A DNA stretch of 64,000 bases from Paramecium octaurelia (GCA_905182995.1 CAJJDP010000024.1:555785-619784); one strand, 5' to 3'. Positions 13,856-27,000 are shown, counted from the first letter of the stretch. Made by a program: numbers and translations. Notes: generated from the sequence alone by a model not told the origin.

Positions 13856-13995
13856 TCTATTTTAGGCTCAATTTTAATTGAAATAAAAATTATTTTGATG
13901 TCAAATTCATGAGAGGATATATAATTCTTCATAAAGATAATAGAAATTATAGTCAATTCTCTTTTTTTAAGTGTTGTTTTTTATTAATTTTATAA
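13856..13995. promoter_or_regulatory. Shared divergent promoter, Atg1-like kinase and Atg8
   Basis: The 140 bp between two outward-facing start codons must hold both promoters. It is AT-rich with short T and A tracts; no motif is recognisable. Co-regulation is inference from geometry. Confidence 0.45.
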
Positions 13996-14420
13996 ATGAA
14001 TGCCCAAACAAAATCATCTTTTAAAGAGCGTCACACGTTGGAAGAAAGAATTAAGTTGTATTAGACTAAACAATTAGCTTACCCTTCAAAAATATTAATA
14101 ATCTTAGAACAATTTATTGATTCCTCATCCACTTCCTAGCTGTAATAATACCTTATAATTAAGAGATGCGCAGCTGATCCCGAGTAGTTAATGGTAACTT
14201 TTGAGGGAGACATCAGTTAATTATTCAAAAAGAAAATGTCAAAAGCTTAGCATATTTCGCTTTTCTTTTTTATTAACAACGTTCTCCCCTAAAAAGGTAA
14301 ATAATGAGTGTTATTATTTAAGATTAAACGATGGGGTAATTGTAGAAAAAAATGCAAGACTAAGAGGACGGATTCTTATATATACAAGTAAAGTCTTTGG
14401 AAACTTTAGGATCACTTTGA
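13996..14420 (+). CDS. ATG8: Atg8/GABARAP ubiquitin-like autophagy protein
   Basis: A 132-aa model with one 26-nt intron (14297-14322). It opens with FKERHTLEERIKLYQTKQL, has the YPSKILIILE strand, then ISLFFFINNVLP, TMGQL and DGFLYI, the classical Atg8 landmarks. The end reads ETLGSL, so a glycine stands at the conjugation position with two residues beyond it, as expected for a precursor trimmed by Atg4 before coupling to phosphatidylethanolamine. An insertion of a few residues sits after position 40. Family certain; which Atg8 paralogue is not. Confidence 0.88.
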
Positions 14421-14474
14421 GATGAACTATTAAATTATATGTTTAAACTAATAATAATAGAAAAACAAGAAATT

Positions 14475-14993
14475 TCAATAATCATCCTGATCAAAAGAGA
14501 GTATTGTTGGTTTATTGGTCTTCTTTACAATTTCATCTATTTTTGACTTCTTTGCTAAAGTAGGTTTCTATGTTTATGATAATTTAGCAAATTTATTTTT
14601 TAATTCTTCCTCTTTCTTCTCTCTTCCATCCTCTTCTTCTTACTTTCCTATAACAGACTTAATGTTTTTTTCTTTTTGATCAATTTTCTTTTATTTCTTG
14701 GATCCCACATATTCAGGCTTGAATTTGGTCATATTGAATTCTAGATTGCCATCATTTCCATTTCCATCGATAACCTAAGCATTTTCAACATCATAGTTAT
14801 CCTCATCATCACTCTATTACACAATAAGTGGATCATCATCATTATTTCTAACTTTCTTTTAAACTTTATCTTCTATCTTATAATTCGAAGCATCTATGTT
14901 GCTTCCACCATTCACTCTCATCCTGAATTACTCAATAAACTTCACTTGAGGTTTTTCAAATTCCAAATCAATCCTTTGATTTTTCTTTCTCAT
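14475..14993 (-). CDS. DUF4604 (KIAA1143-like) protein
   Basis: Uninterrupted 172-codon frame. It begins MRKKNQRIDLEFEKPQVKF and continues to an FRMRV block, then an acidic and Lys-rich middle, and ends PTILSFDQDDY. A basic start, FL..F..RV block and closing LLSFD-acidic motif are the marks of DUF4604, a conserved eukaryotic family of unknown function, probably nuclear. Its stop lies 54 bp from the Atg8 stop, so the two genes converge. Confidence 0.75.
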
Positions 14994-15142
14994 ATTATAT
15001 TTTAAAATATATTTTAGTATTAAATATATTGTAATTTATTATCTTTTTCATAAGGAAATTATTGATCAACTCATATTGACAATTCATACATTATAAAGAT
15101 GCAATAGATTACTTATTTTTCTCGTTATATATAAAAAAATAA

Positions 15143-16040
15143 TCATTTCTATGTGTCTATGAAAACATAGTTTTTATTTAATTTTTCTATATCTTTCTCC
15201 AACAAAGCCAATTCTTTCTCGCATTGCTCCTTTCTAATAGAGTAGATTCAATATTTACTTTCTTTTCAACCCAACAGTATCAATCATTCTGATATGTGTA
15301 ATTGATTGATATTCCTTATTCACAGATTCCCATTTCTTTTTCAACCCCAATTTTAAACGTTCTACTTCTTCAGGAGTCATCAAATATTTTTATTTGTCCC
15401 TCTCCTCTGCCTCATTCATGTGCATATTTCTAATGATTTCATACTCATTATTGATGCTGCTTTAGATTTTAGTTAAATAATCTGGTACTTTTCCATAATC
15501 TTTTTTTTCAGTCCAAGCCTTCTCTTCAGTAATTTATTTGGGAGCTGAAAGTATATTTTCAACTGCGTTTGTAACAATAAAATTCTTGTTTGATTTCAGT
15601 CCATGAATTGGTTTTTCATCTTTTTTTGGAACTGCCGCCTTGCATGATTGCGGATACTTGAATGATTAGACTACCCCTTAAAATTAGACTCTTACTCTCA
15701 GGCAATTAATTGGATCCCATTGTTCCAGTATTCTTCAACCTAAACATTGTAGCATCAGCCTTGTATGAACCTTGTTCCATATTATTAATTACCCTTAGGT
15801 TTTCCAAGAGAATGCGATTGCCCCTTGTGAGTGTGAGGCCCTTTTGCCAAATCAAAATCTCCATTTATGTTGTTCACCTAAATATTAATGAATAGCAACT
15901 TTAGGTCGGCTGGTTGTATGATTGTTGAAGGTGCTGGCTGTGGGTACCAAACCATTTGGAAAAGCCGATCTATACATTGGTTCCTTGGGTGGAGGTACAT
16001 ACTCCTTGGGAATCAAATTATATATGCTTTCCTGTTACAT
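15143..16040 (-). CDS. Enkurin-like ciliary protein
   Basis: 267 aa after removing introns 15878-15899, 15771-15792, 15671-15695 and 15234-15258. The N-terminus ESIYNLIPKEYVPPPKEP matches the opening of enkurin, and the C-terminal block with DYGKVPDYL, LTKIQ and a basic coiled region ending KKWESVNKEYQSI...LEKDIEKLN matches the enkurin domain. Enkurin is a microtubule inner protein (CFAP106) of motile axonemes that also binds calmodulin and TRP channels in sperm. The first intron starts GTTG, so that junction is less certain. The second codon is TAA (Gln). Confidence 0.8.
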
Positions 16041-16820
16041 TTATTTTATTTTAAATCTCTTTTTAATTTAATTTTCTACAATGCCTTATTTATCCAATTT
16101 TATGTATATTCAAAAGAATTAAGAGGAAGCCATGTAAAGGATTCCTTAATTATTTAAGAAAATTCAATATACAATGAACTTGATTTTTAATAAATATACA
16201 TTATTTCCAAAATATTTTTGGTAGGCTTTAGTAAATATTATAAGCCACTTAAATCAAAGTAAATTTGATCTCTCATTTGATTTGCTTAGGATTCTCTAAG
16301 AATTCTTAAAAAAAGCCTTCAAATCAGTTAATTTTTGTAAACTTATGATTCAAAAAATAAATCATATAGATACTAATAAGAAAAGATTGTTGATACTACA
16401 ACTTACTTATTACTTATATGGTGTTTTTATATATAATGATTTCATATAAGGAGTATTTGATATAATAGATGAATAAAATGGTTTGACTTTTTTAGACAAG
16501 TTTACTAATAGAAGATATGGGGAAGTAAGATTTGGTAAATTAATAAGAAAAATTAAAATAAGATAAAAAGAATTGGCAAGGGATGTAATTTATTTAGTTA
16601 TAATAAAATTATATTTATATGGGTTCATGCAATTAATGCGTTTAAAGGCAAGAACCTTAGTAATAAGTAACAGTATAGTACAATACAGTGAATTTATAAC
16701 AGCACAATCAATAAATGGCGATAAGAATTTAGACAGCATATCGAGCATATATTTGTCGATAGATATTTAAGTAAGTGTTTAAGTGTGAGGAGTAGATAAG
16801 AATTGGCGAAGAAAAGATCA
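16041..16820. other. Intergenic, no supported gene
   Basis: 780 bp between the divergent enkurin and MORN genes. Short open stretches around 16480-16760 have no good start and no familiar composition; nothing else seen. Confidence 0.55.
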
Positions 16821-17961
16821 ATGAATCAAAAGAGAAGTAATTCAACTGATGACTGTTTAATCGAATATCGTACAAACTCTTATTCACCAAGAGTGAATCC
16901 TCACGATGGCCGTAATGTGTTGCCTATGATCGACCAAAATGCCAAAAGGAAGAGTCTTTCTCACTTTGGAAGGGAGCATAGCGCAAAATTATAACCAAAG
17001 GAATCAGATTCTCTCGATGATGGCCAATCTGATTAAGTTGAGCAAACTCCATTGTAATAGAGTTCATCTTCTCCAATCAAATCTCTGCGGTCCTCAATGA
17101 ACCAATCCAAGTAAATGCAATCGTTCAGATTTCGATGTGTGTTGACTCATGAAATATTGGAACCTCGGGATAAGATTAAAATATAAACAAAAAATACAAG
17201 AATAAAGTTGGATGCTATCAAGTTAGTAGGAGGAAATATATATATTGGAGAATGGTTGGATTAGGTGCCAGATGGCAAAGGAAAATACACTTTCTCTGAT
17301 TAATCCTTTTACTAAGGTGAATTCAGTAAGGGTTGTCTACATGGTCGAGGGGAGTTCAAGAGCAAGGAAGGCAACACGTATAGAGGACAGTGGCATAACA
17401 ATAGAATGCAAGGGCAAGGGATTTATACATATAATAATGGTTGTAAATACGAAGGTATTATTTGTGGTTGACTTATTTAGGTAATTGGGAGAGAGATCTA
17501 CCCAATGGAGAAGGAATGGAATGGTATGCCAATGGATCGGTCTATGTGGGGAACTTTTAGAATGGACAAAAACATGGACTAGGAAAAATCACATTCATCA
17601 CTGGTGAAATCTATGAAGGAGAATTTGAGTTTGATGATTTTAATGGCAGAGGAATTTATGTAATTTTGACAGTAGATTTATCTAGAGATGGCAAGATGGT
17701 AGAGTTTATGATGGAAATTGGGTTGATGGCAAAATGAATGGAAAGGGCAGATTGACATGGCCTGATGGAAGATATTATGAGGGAGAATATATAAATGATA
17801 AAAAAAATGGTTTTGGAATATTTCAATTTGCTGATGGTCGTAAATACATTGGTCTATGGAAACAAGGACTGTAACATGGCGAAGGTGAATTCTTTAAAGG
17901 TCAAGGGCAAGAATCTACCAAAGGCATTTGGAAACAAGGAAAACTAGTTAAACTTCTATGA
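16821..17961 (+). CDS. MORN-repeat protein
   Basis: 362 aa with introns 17455-17480 and 17660-17685. After a disordered, basic N-terminal 130 residues come about eight MORN repeats in a row, for example [35 protein letters not shown] and [20 protein letters not shown] repeats bind lipid or act as ruler-like scaffolds; in ciliates and apicomplexans they mark cortical and ciliary structures. No kinase or SET domain is attached. The ATG was chosen because no in-frame ATG precedes it. Confidence 0.9.
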
Positions 17962-18343
17962 TCTTAACTGCTATAAATTTTTCTTCTTTTTTATTTTATT
18001 GAGAATCTATTTTTGCATTAAATCACTTAGAAGTTGTTACTCTCTCTAGATACATCCTTTATTTAAGTTCATTTCAATAATCATAAGTTAAGTCGACTTT
18101 AGGAAAAATAGAATTTTTTTATTCTAGATTGTTTTGCTATGTGATTATGCATTGCTGTTTCTCAAATTCATAACTTAAATATTAATTATCAATGGGTAAA
18201 ATATTTTAGTATAGTAATTGTACACATAAAGAGAGTTTTGATAAAACAAAAGAACAATGAAAATATTTACATATTATTATAATCATGTTAATAATTTTCC
18301 CAAATTGATTTCATGAGTGTCCAAATTATTACCTAGTTTATTA
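17962..18343. other. Intergenic, no gene seen
   Basis: AT-rich spacer between two plus-strand genes; no frame or repeat worth reporting. Confidence 0.6.
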
Positions 18344-19011
18344 ATGTAACCCTAAGAAGAGACTTCTTCTAACAGAATTGTAAAAGTTCAAGAAGAATGC
18401 AAAATTGTGATTGATTTCACATAATTAAGAAAAGAGCATTACAATGTATTATCAAAGCGAGAAAAAGATTAAGCAGTATAAATGCTTGGACCTAATCCTT
18501 TGTATGATGATTTTAAGAGGGTAAGTTAGGCAGTTGGAACTACCATAAAAAACCTTAAAAGATGGAAACGATGTGGTACGGACAGGAAAAAAGGCTGCGG
18601 TCGTAAAAAACTTAATCCTCATGCTGAGAAGTAATTGATTGAATGGGTTATACAGAGAGTTCACTCAACAGGCCGAAAGATCTCCAGATAGGAATTAAGA
18701 TGCAGGGCTTTAGAATTATTCGAAAATCAACACTTTTGTGCATCAAAGGGATTCCTGGATAAATTTGTTAAATCCTACTAATTAAAACAAATGATGAATG
18801 AGTAATATATAATATATATAAGAATAGTATCTTAAAAAGCAATGGAAAATTAAACACAAAGAACCTCTCTACAAAACTATCATAAAATGATGTTAAAATT
18901 GAAGAAGAACTGTAATTAGATACTGTTAAAAAAGAAGAAGAAGATGATATCAAAATAGAAAATCTTAGTTTATATCCCAATAAAAGTTTCTCAGCATTTT
19001 AAACCTAATGA
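18344..19011 (+). CDS. CENP-B/Tc5-type HTH DNA-binding protein
   Basis: 213 aa with one intron at 18802-18827. Residues about 45-150 carry a double HTH of the CENP-B/Tc5 kind: VGTTIKNLKRWKRCG for the first, GRKKL...LIEWVIQRV...ISRQELRCRALELF for the second, closing CASKGFLDKFVKSYQL. The tail is acidic (VKKEEEDDIKIE). Such domains come from pogo/Tc5-type transposases, but no DDE catalytic region follows, so this is probably a host DNA-binding protein with a domesticated domain. Confidence 0.75.
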
Positions 19012-19315
19012 ATTTGTTTTATATGTTTGTTATAAATCTCATTGTTGTTTTTTAAAAGGAAAAAAAAAGTATTTTTTAATTTCTTCAATCATAATCTTGA
19101 ATTTTCTTTTATAAAAAGTCAATCAATAATTAAAAATATTTAATAAGATCAAATTCACCATCTGAAATCCATTTTAGAAATTAGATTAGCCTTAAATAAT
19201 TCACTAGCTTTGGGGGAATATGATAAACAAATTGGAAAAGTAAAACTAAATTTTGACATAATCCAAAAAATTGTCAATATTATCAATTTATAATATTATA
19301 ATTATTATGATAAGA
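19012..19315. other. Intergenic, convergent gene ends
   Basis: About 300 bp between the stops of the HTH gene and the minus-strand kelch gene. AT-rich, nothing identifiable. Confidence 0.6.
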
Positions 19316-21213
19316 TCAATCAGTAACAGTGGCAAAAGTCTTATAAATTTGAATATCAGTCAAATTGCGACTGTGCCTTGCCATACTCTATCTTTTTAAT
19401 TTATCAGCTAATTTAACTTTTTCGCTATCTTGTTTGATCTATTCAATTTATTATTTGAGATTGAGAACCATTTTAGGTGGTGCAGCTGGTTTAATTTAAA
19501 CAGGAGCTTATTATTTGGATATTCTTTCTGTTTAGGCCTCATATTAACTTAATTCTTATGCCTTGGATTGATTGAGCTCTATAATTAAGAAATCACTTTT
19601 AACAAAGCCTGTGTAGTTCACACCTCCAAAGATATACAGTTTATCATCAATGGCAGCAGCAGAATGACTACATCTTCCAAGTGTTGGGTGTCCTCTAACA
19701 TCTACTTATGTCCATGAAAAATTTCTGATTTCTAAGATATGTAAATCATTCAAAAATCCTTAGTTGTTGATATCATCATTTTTGCCACCATAAATTACAA
19801 TTTATTATGATAAATCTACATATGTCATTGAATGTTAGCATCTGCTAATTGGGGCTGTACCTTTTGATTGAACTTCCTCAATGAACAAAGGTCTTCTTCT
19901 AACATCTATCCTTATGAGTTTGTCTAAGTAATGTCCATTAGAGTCCAGCCCTCCAAAGATGTAAATGCCTTAGTTTTCAAAACTTATATCAGGATCATGT
20001 CTATAAAGATCAATAGATTTATGTTCTAAAGCAGAACACGATTTATGGAAAGCTATTCCGTCTTAAAATACCGGAGCATTAATTTCCACGTTTTACCATC
20101 TCTATGTGACAATATCATAAGCAAGGAAATCACTCAAATAATGACTTCTTGAATCTATGCCTCCTTAAACTAATAGGTATCTCCCAACAACTTCTGCAAT
20201 ATGTGCCTTCCTTGGAGAAACAATACCGGCATGTTGTACAACCTTCACATCGTAATTTACTAGATTAATATGAGTGACTTCATTGGTTACTTCACACTGG
20301 ATCCTATCTTCCTTTTGAGGTGAGTATTAAATACCACCAAAAATGATAAGTTAACTTTTATAGACATTGGCAGTATGGTATGATTTACATAATACTAATT
20401 GTTTTAATTTTATCATCGTCCATTTATATAATTCTAACATAACTCAATTATTATACACTTATCAAATGTTGCTTAACAGAGATCACTGATATGACCAGCT
20501 CCTGATCCTCCATAAAGATAAAGTTTCTCATTATAATTTACCATGGCGCTACTTTCTCTAGATGAAGGATTCCAACAATGGCTTTAATTGCTGTAAATAT
20601 AAACAACAATTTTCTTGACTTCATTAATTAATCTAGATTTTGTAAGTTCAATTTATTATTTAATTAATTCTGTTTCCTAACGAACCAGTTCTTAACTACA
20701 TCCCATCTGCAATTACCTTCTTATCTATTGCTAACGGAATTAGTCCTTGGTTGAGATGGATGGGTATGATTTGACTCCCTGGGTTTCAAGATGTATTTTT
20801 TGGTATTCCTTATTTATTCCATCCAATTGCAACTTTAATTATAGTTCATTTTATTTCTTTATTCGATAATAGGCATCTCTATTATGCAACAATTCCATTT
20901 TCTTGGAACTATTTTTTTTTTCAATGGGACTTGCTGCAAATAAAGCCCTACTAAAATTATTCCACATGATTTTCGATTAATGAAGGGATCGTTATAACTC
21001 GTCTATTGCATCTTAATTAAGCTGCTTAAATGAAATAAAGTGAGAATTGTCGCCCTCTGGATGCTATTGGAGTAATTCTTACCCAGCCTCCTAAGCAATT
21101 TATTAAAAGGATTCGAGAGGAAGAGGACTCATAATAGCCTTTTTCTATTTGTACTTTTCCAGAATATCAACAATATTAAGAGAATTTCTAGGAGATGATC
21201 CCAAACTACTCAT
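19316..21213 (-). CDS. Kelch-repeat protein with coiled-coil N-terminus
   Basis: 624 aa with one intron at 20444-20466. Residues 1-230 are Gln/Lys-rich and coiled-coil-like. From about 245 onward come kelch beta-propeller blades with IIFGG, LLVQGG, YIFGG, VIYGG and LYIFGG strand ends, each followed by a conserved aromatic about ten residues on. The tail after about 560 is again helical. Kelch propellers bind partner proteins; with no BTB domain here the target is unknown. It starts only 16 bp downstream of the stop of the next kelch gene. Confidence 0.85.
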
Positions 21214-21229
21214 TTTTTTATAATTAATA

Positions 21230-22573
21230 TCATTTTTTCTTCTCCTACTATTATTGTCCGACATTAAGATCTCTTAGCACAACTACTTGATTCGTAGCTC
21301 TGTTATATTCCCACCCTCCAAATATCAATATGTGTGGACCAATGGAAGTGGCTGTATGACCATATCTATTTCTTGGAGCATTCCCCTCATACTTGGCCTT
21401 CTCCCAACACATTTTCTCAGTGTTCAAAACTATCAAGTAATCGATGTCTGGAGGAGTGGCAAAATTATTTTCGCTAACAATAGATAAATATAGAACCTCC
21501 TGGCTCCTGAGTTTAGTGACCATCCCCCAAACACTACAATGTCAGCCCCACTGACATTAGCTGAGTGTCCATATCGTGGAGCAGGAGGAGTTCCACTTAC
21601 TCTTAACCTACTCCATGCAAAGTGTTCAGTATCGAGAATTCTAATATCATTCAAATAACAGCCTCTTAGATGCGATCCATGTCGAGGATTTGCTGTCTTA
21701 TGTAATGTCTTAAGAGATTTATCCTCCTAATAATAGAAACCTCCCTATATGATTAAGTTGGCTCCCACCTATATAGCCGTGTGTCCTTAACGAGGAGTGG
21801 GAGAAGGGCCTGTACATGGTGGTTGAGACCAAGCCATGACTTCTAAGTCCAGGACATAGAGATCATTAAAATAATCGATTCCATTCCAACCCCCAAATAT
21901 TATCATTTTTGTAGAGGCGTACTATGATTAATACTACCAAAGTACATACCAAAGTAGCAGAATGAGCAAATCTAGCACTTGGAGAACCGGATCCTTCAGG
22001 TCCTTAATACCATGTTAATGTTAATGGATCGAGAGCATGTAGGTCTCTAAAGACGCATTTCTCTCCCTTTCCTCCAAAAATAATAATCCTTTATCCTGCC
22101 AAAACTGCAGAATGAGCATATCTGGGAGCAGGTGGAGTACCTTGAACCTTGGCTTTGAACCATCTGTTTGCATTCACATCCATCTAATATGTGTCATTCA
22201 AGTATTTATATCCCTCATCCTTATTGGCATAATAATGTCCCCCAAACAATATAATAGAGGCTCCACTCAATGTTGCTGAATGACCACCTCGAGCACAAGG
22301 TGGAACTCCCTCTATCAGCGGTTCTGCCCATTGCCACTTCCTTTAGTCAAATGGTTGATATTTAAAACCTTCTTACTATAAGATATTACTTTATTACTCA
22401 TCCTATTGTTCCTCTGGCTGATATTCTTAATACTCTTCTTGCTGTTATATATCTTATTCTTCATAATCATAATATTGTTATCCTTCCATGTCAACATCTT
22501 ACCCATCTTCTTAATCCTGATCTTCATCATATTGTTCTACATTATTTTCTGAGTCTAACGAGTCGTTTCTCAT
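21230..22573 (-). CDS. Kelch-repeat protein (six-blade type)
   Basis: 430 aa with introns 21922-21949 and 21474-21496. An acidic, Gln-rich first 75 residues lead into a propeller with repeated [10 protein letters not shown] and IIFGGKG or VFGGW units, a Rab9p40/LZTR-like array. A second in-frame ATG 12 bp upstream (22585) is an equally possible start. Sequence similarity to the kelch gene downstream is limited to the repeats, so this is not a recent tandem duplicate. Confidence 0.85.
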
Positions 22574-22623
22574 TACCTTATACATTATTAAATTTGAATT
22601 ATTATATATAATAATAATTGATC

Positions 22624-23971
22624 TCACAAAAATAATTCTTCTTCTCTTTTTATCAAATTGCTTGTGAGATCAATCAGGTTAAGAACCTTATTTACATTGT
22701 CTCCCCACTCTTATAGCACGTCATTTTCGTTCTTTTTTAACTAGTAATCAACTATACCCTGGATTCTATCTATTTTACATTTCAATAACTAGTTTAAATA
22801 TCATTCCCATACTTTCTAATCCATCATCAAACAAATTTCTTCCTCTAACTCTTAAGTGCTAATTTCAATTAATTCTGTAATTCTATTTAAATGTATAGAA
22901 TCATAATAAATCTAAAATATCCTCAAATTGTGATGAATCAATTATCTCCTAAAATCTATAAGAAATTTGAATATTATCATACCAACAAATCTTTGTTAAT
23001 TGTTTTCAATGTTCTCATCAAATATCTCAGCAGCCTAGACGTTGTGACTTTATGGGGAAGTACTAATCAATTCTGTACCCAAAAAGGCTTAAATTAATTA
23101 ATACATATTGGGCAAAGCTTCAAGCCCATACTTATAGGTGGAAACAATGGATTGCAATTATTTTTACTAAAATATCTATTAATTTATATACCTTCTCCTC
23201 AGAGTATTAACTCAAGATAGTGTACATAGCATAATTTTCTAAGGTTGTATTGTAATCAATTCTAAAATTGAAATCCACTTTTGTAGCCTCTAATTACCTG
23301 TTTTTATGCAATGATTCAAGTATCTTCGAATAAGCGTGAGCAGTTTCTTTGTAATTATTTTCATGTCTATAATAAATAACGAGGAATGAGTAATAAATAA
23401 TCTTAAGATCTGCAATATTATCATCTTCTATGTTTTTGGGTTCAATCTTTTTGGAGATAATGAACAATCTAACATAATCTAATTTTTTGATCATGATTTT
23501 CATTTGATAGAGGATGAATTCCAATTTTTCTCTTTTATCCATGGATCCATAGGTTTCAACTTAGACTTCCTATAATATTTTGGCAGCATCAGCAATTTGA
23601 TTATCATCCTCTTTGTATTGAGTGAGCATCAATACGCATCGAGCATACTCTACTTCTAAGTAGATCTTCTTTTCGCACACCTTCATAATGGCATCAATCA
23701 TCTCCAATTTTTAATTAATTGGGAGTGCTTTTAATTCAAGCATAGCCATTTAAACAAGTTCAATTTGTGCTTTTTTTGGTTGGCCTCTCTTCTTACTGAG
23801 GGACACTATCAATTCATTGAATTTAGAGTATTATTTAGTATCGAAGCAGAGTTTGGCAATTTGCTTAGTAACCTTGAGTGTTTCGACTAGATTGTTGGCC
23901 AATCGAGCTGTCTTTTCTTTGTTGAGAAGATCTTCTATTTGGGTATCGAATTCATTCTCTTCGACGATCAT
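22624..23971 (-). CDS. RPN5: 26S proteasome lid subunit Rpn5 (PSMD12)
   Basis: 423 aa with introns 23167-23191, 22956-22982 and 22789-22812. The stretch VQVETYGSMDKREKLEFIL followed by VRLFIISKKI is the hallmark of Rpn5, a scaffold of the regulatory-particle lid. The C-terminus has the PCI-domain pattern FRRQLIHHNLRI...IHLNRITELIEIS...KIDRIQGIVDY. Start taken at the MIVEEN methionine; an upstream ATG (MAEDG) is out of frame and would overlap the divergent channel gene. The N-terminus is therefore somewhat short for the family. Confidence 0.9.
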
Positions 23972-24024
23972 TTGGATTTTAAATTTAATTTATTCAATAC
24001 CAATCTGAATGAATTATTTTAATA

Positions 24025-27000
24025 ATGATCTATGAAGGCAAATAATCCATCTTCAGCCATCAAGATTAGTATGCTTTGATCAGACTCGTGAATTCCGAAG
24101 ATGATGCAACCACGAAGAAACACGAGGAAGGCAAAATAACCTTCACATTGAAATTGGCCAAATACTTATCAACCTCTGGAATAGGTGATTATTTGGATAG
24201 CATAAATGTTTTTCTGAGCTTCCTCCTACCAGTGCTCCACCTAATAGACTGCTACTCATGGGAACAGGGAGGAACTCAAGATGTCGGAGAAGCTCAGCCA
24301 TATATAACTGTAAATTCAAATGAATATAGGTTCTTAGATTCCTGAATTGATCTGTTACATCTATTTCCTTCTTGATTTTGCTATTAACTTCTACCTTTCA
24401 GAAAATAAATTGTTCTTTACATTCCAAACTACATCGTTAGTCGAATACGTTTCAATATTCCCATCCTTACTTGCGAGATTGAACATAATCACCGGTTACA
24501 AGTACATTTACTTGTTGAGAGTTCTGCGATTTTTATTGTGCTACAAGTTGGATAAGGTGTTGCAGCGTTAATCTATGGAAGGTAGTTAATAGATTTGATT
24601 TAGAGTATTTAGGCTAGCTTACAAACCAATAGTAACAGTGATGGCAATCATAATCATCAACTCTTCAGTACTGTATGTCGTAGAATAGGACTATTCAATT
24701 GTCGAGTACATCTATTTTATGGTGGTCACCATCTCCACAGTCGGTTTCGGAGATGTGTATCCGACAACAATATACGGAAGATTTTCCATTATTGTTGCAA
24801 TCCTGATTATGTTCTTGGTATTGCCAACTTAAGTAGAAATGCTTACACGAGTATACAGTTTGAGAAGCCAGTTCGCCAGAAACAAATACATATCCAAAAA
24901 GGAATAGGAACACATCTTGTTGCTTGGGTCCTCCTAGGTTGAAGGATTCAAGACTTTTTTGAATGAGCTCTATCACAGTGATCATGGTTTGAATGATACC
25001 AATACTGTCATCCTCCAGCCTTCAGCTCCAACTGAAGAAATGACCCTTTAACTCAAACAACCTGCTTTGTCTCAGAAAGTGATATACTTGGAAGGACATC
25101 CACTATAAAATAAAGACTTGGAAAGATGTAGTTCCAAAGATTGTAATTGTGTGATAGTGTTGGCTAATAAGACTAGTCGTACTCCCAAGAGGGATGATTA
25201 TCGCAACATTATTCATGCATTTGCTGTCAAATAATTCGCAAAGAAGCAAAAATCCAGAAAGGGAGCTAGAGTTTGTTTGCAAGTCCTACAACCATCAAGC
25301 AAAGATTTGTATTTTAATTCTCTAGGTGGCCATGAAACAGATCAAGTAATTTGTGTAGACGAACTCAAACTCTACCTTTTGGGAAAGACTTGTCTATGTC
25401 CTGGGATCAATACATTGATTTCATTTTTAATTCAGTCGTCAAAGCCTTCCTATGACACTACCAAGTATGACAAGAACAAAGGGGAATGGATTGATGACTA
25501 TTTATGTGGGATGCAAAATGAAATCTATAGAGTCCCTTTGGAGTCAGAAGCATTTGTAGGTCTCACCTTTAGTTAAGTAAGAATCATAACGATCTTAGAT
25601 TTCGTAAGCTGTTTACAAAGAATTAAATATCATTTTGTTCGCCTTAGAAGTCGAATTAGAATCAGGAACAAGTGTATTTGTGAATCCAGCAGATTATCTA
25701 TTTGAAGATTACTTGCATTATGGGTATGTTATAGCCACCGAGATGCCGAATATCGAAAAGATCCAACAGACCAAATTCCCTGAATACATTTAAAAGAACT
25801 ATTGTTTCCCCAATGTGCAAAGATAAGCAAACAATAAAAATGCTCTTCAGTAGGAGGCAGAGTACTTAAAAGAGATACTGAGTGAAGGCATTAAAGAGGA
25901 TAGTCAGAAACATACTTCTTATTATTAAGTCAAGCCACAGACTATTACAACTGGACTTCCAAAAGTAGGAGATTAAGACAAATTCGAGAATCACTTTATT
26001 GTTTGCGGTGTTGTTTCAGATATGAAATATTTGATGATGCCTTTGAGAGCGAGATCACTCAAAAATATACAACCAATAGTTATTTTAAACTAAGATTTGA
26101 TACCAACAGAAATCCAATTACAAATTAATAAATTCCCTAAGGTCTATTTTTAATAAGGATCTCCTTTGAATACAGAAGATCTCAAAAAAGCTTGTATTTA
26201 AAAAGCATCAGCCCTCGTGATTTTGTAAAAATCAGCTGATTAAGAAGAGGGAATTTCAAATATAGTTGATGCTGACACAATATTTATTTATAAAACTGTT
26301 AAACTTTTAAATTCGAATATCAATATAATCACTGAACTAGCTTCAATTTCCACAATATCATTTTTGTAGATCTCAAGAAATAATTATGTTTAAAAATATG
26401 ATTGGTCTGTAAGTGAGCCATTCGCTTCTGGAGAAATTTATATCTCTACAATGCTTGATACTCTAATTTGTTAGGCCTATTATAATCCATTTATTACCAG
26501 CATTTTCGACTAGATGATTTTAGGAAGTGCCTCCATGAATAAGAAAGTACATTATCTATTCATATTTTTAGAATAAAAAGCTCTATCAGGCATGTAAACT
26601 ATAGCAGAGTAATCTCTTTTTGATAAATATCCCACCTAAATATTTGGAGAAAACCTTTGGTGAACTCTTTGAAATCCTTCTGACTGAACAAAAGATGATT
26701 CCTATTGGACTATATAGAGGGGAGAAAGTTAAAAACAACAATAAGCCTTACGTATTCCTAAAACCGCCCATGGACGTTGTCCTCTAAAGCAAGGATAGGG
26801 TCTATGTTCTAAGTGCTAAATAACCGAAAGAACTTGAAACTATTATTGATAATGAACCTATTTAAAGATAGGAAAATGCAGCCTAATATTTTAACATAAA
26901 ATCTAAATTGTAAGGGGAAGAAGGTAGAGTGGACATTGAGTTTTCGAGAGAATTAATGAAATTTAATGATAAAATGAAAAATTTTAATAACGAATTGATA

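Noticed and set aside
14386-14410. A second 22-nt intron near the end of Atg8 that would delete the terminal glycine
   Set aside because: Recounting the frame shows the unspliced sequence reads straight through to ETLGSL and TGA, so the intron is not needed.
16573-16770. 65-codon plus-strand frame before the MORN gene
   Set aside because: No proper ATG start, no familiar composition and no intron logic linking it to a neighbour.
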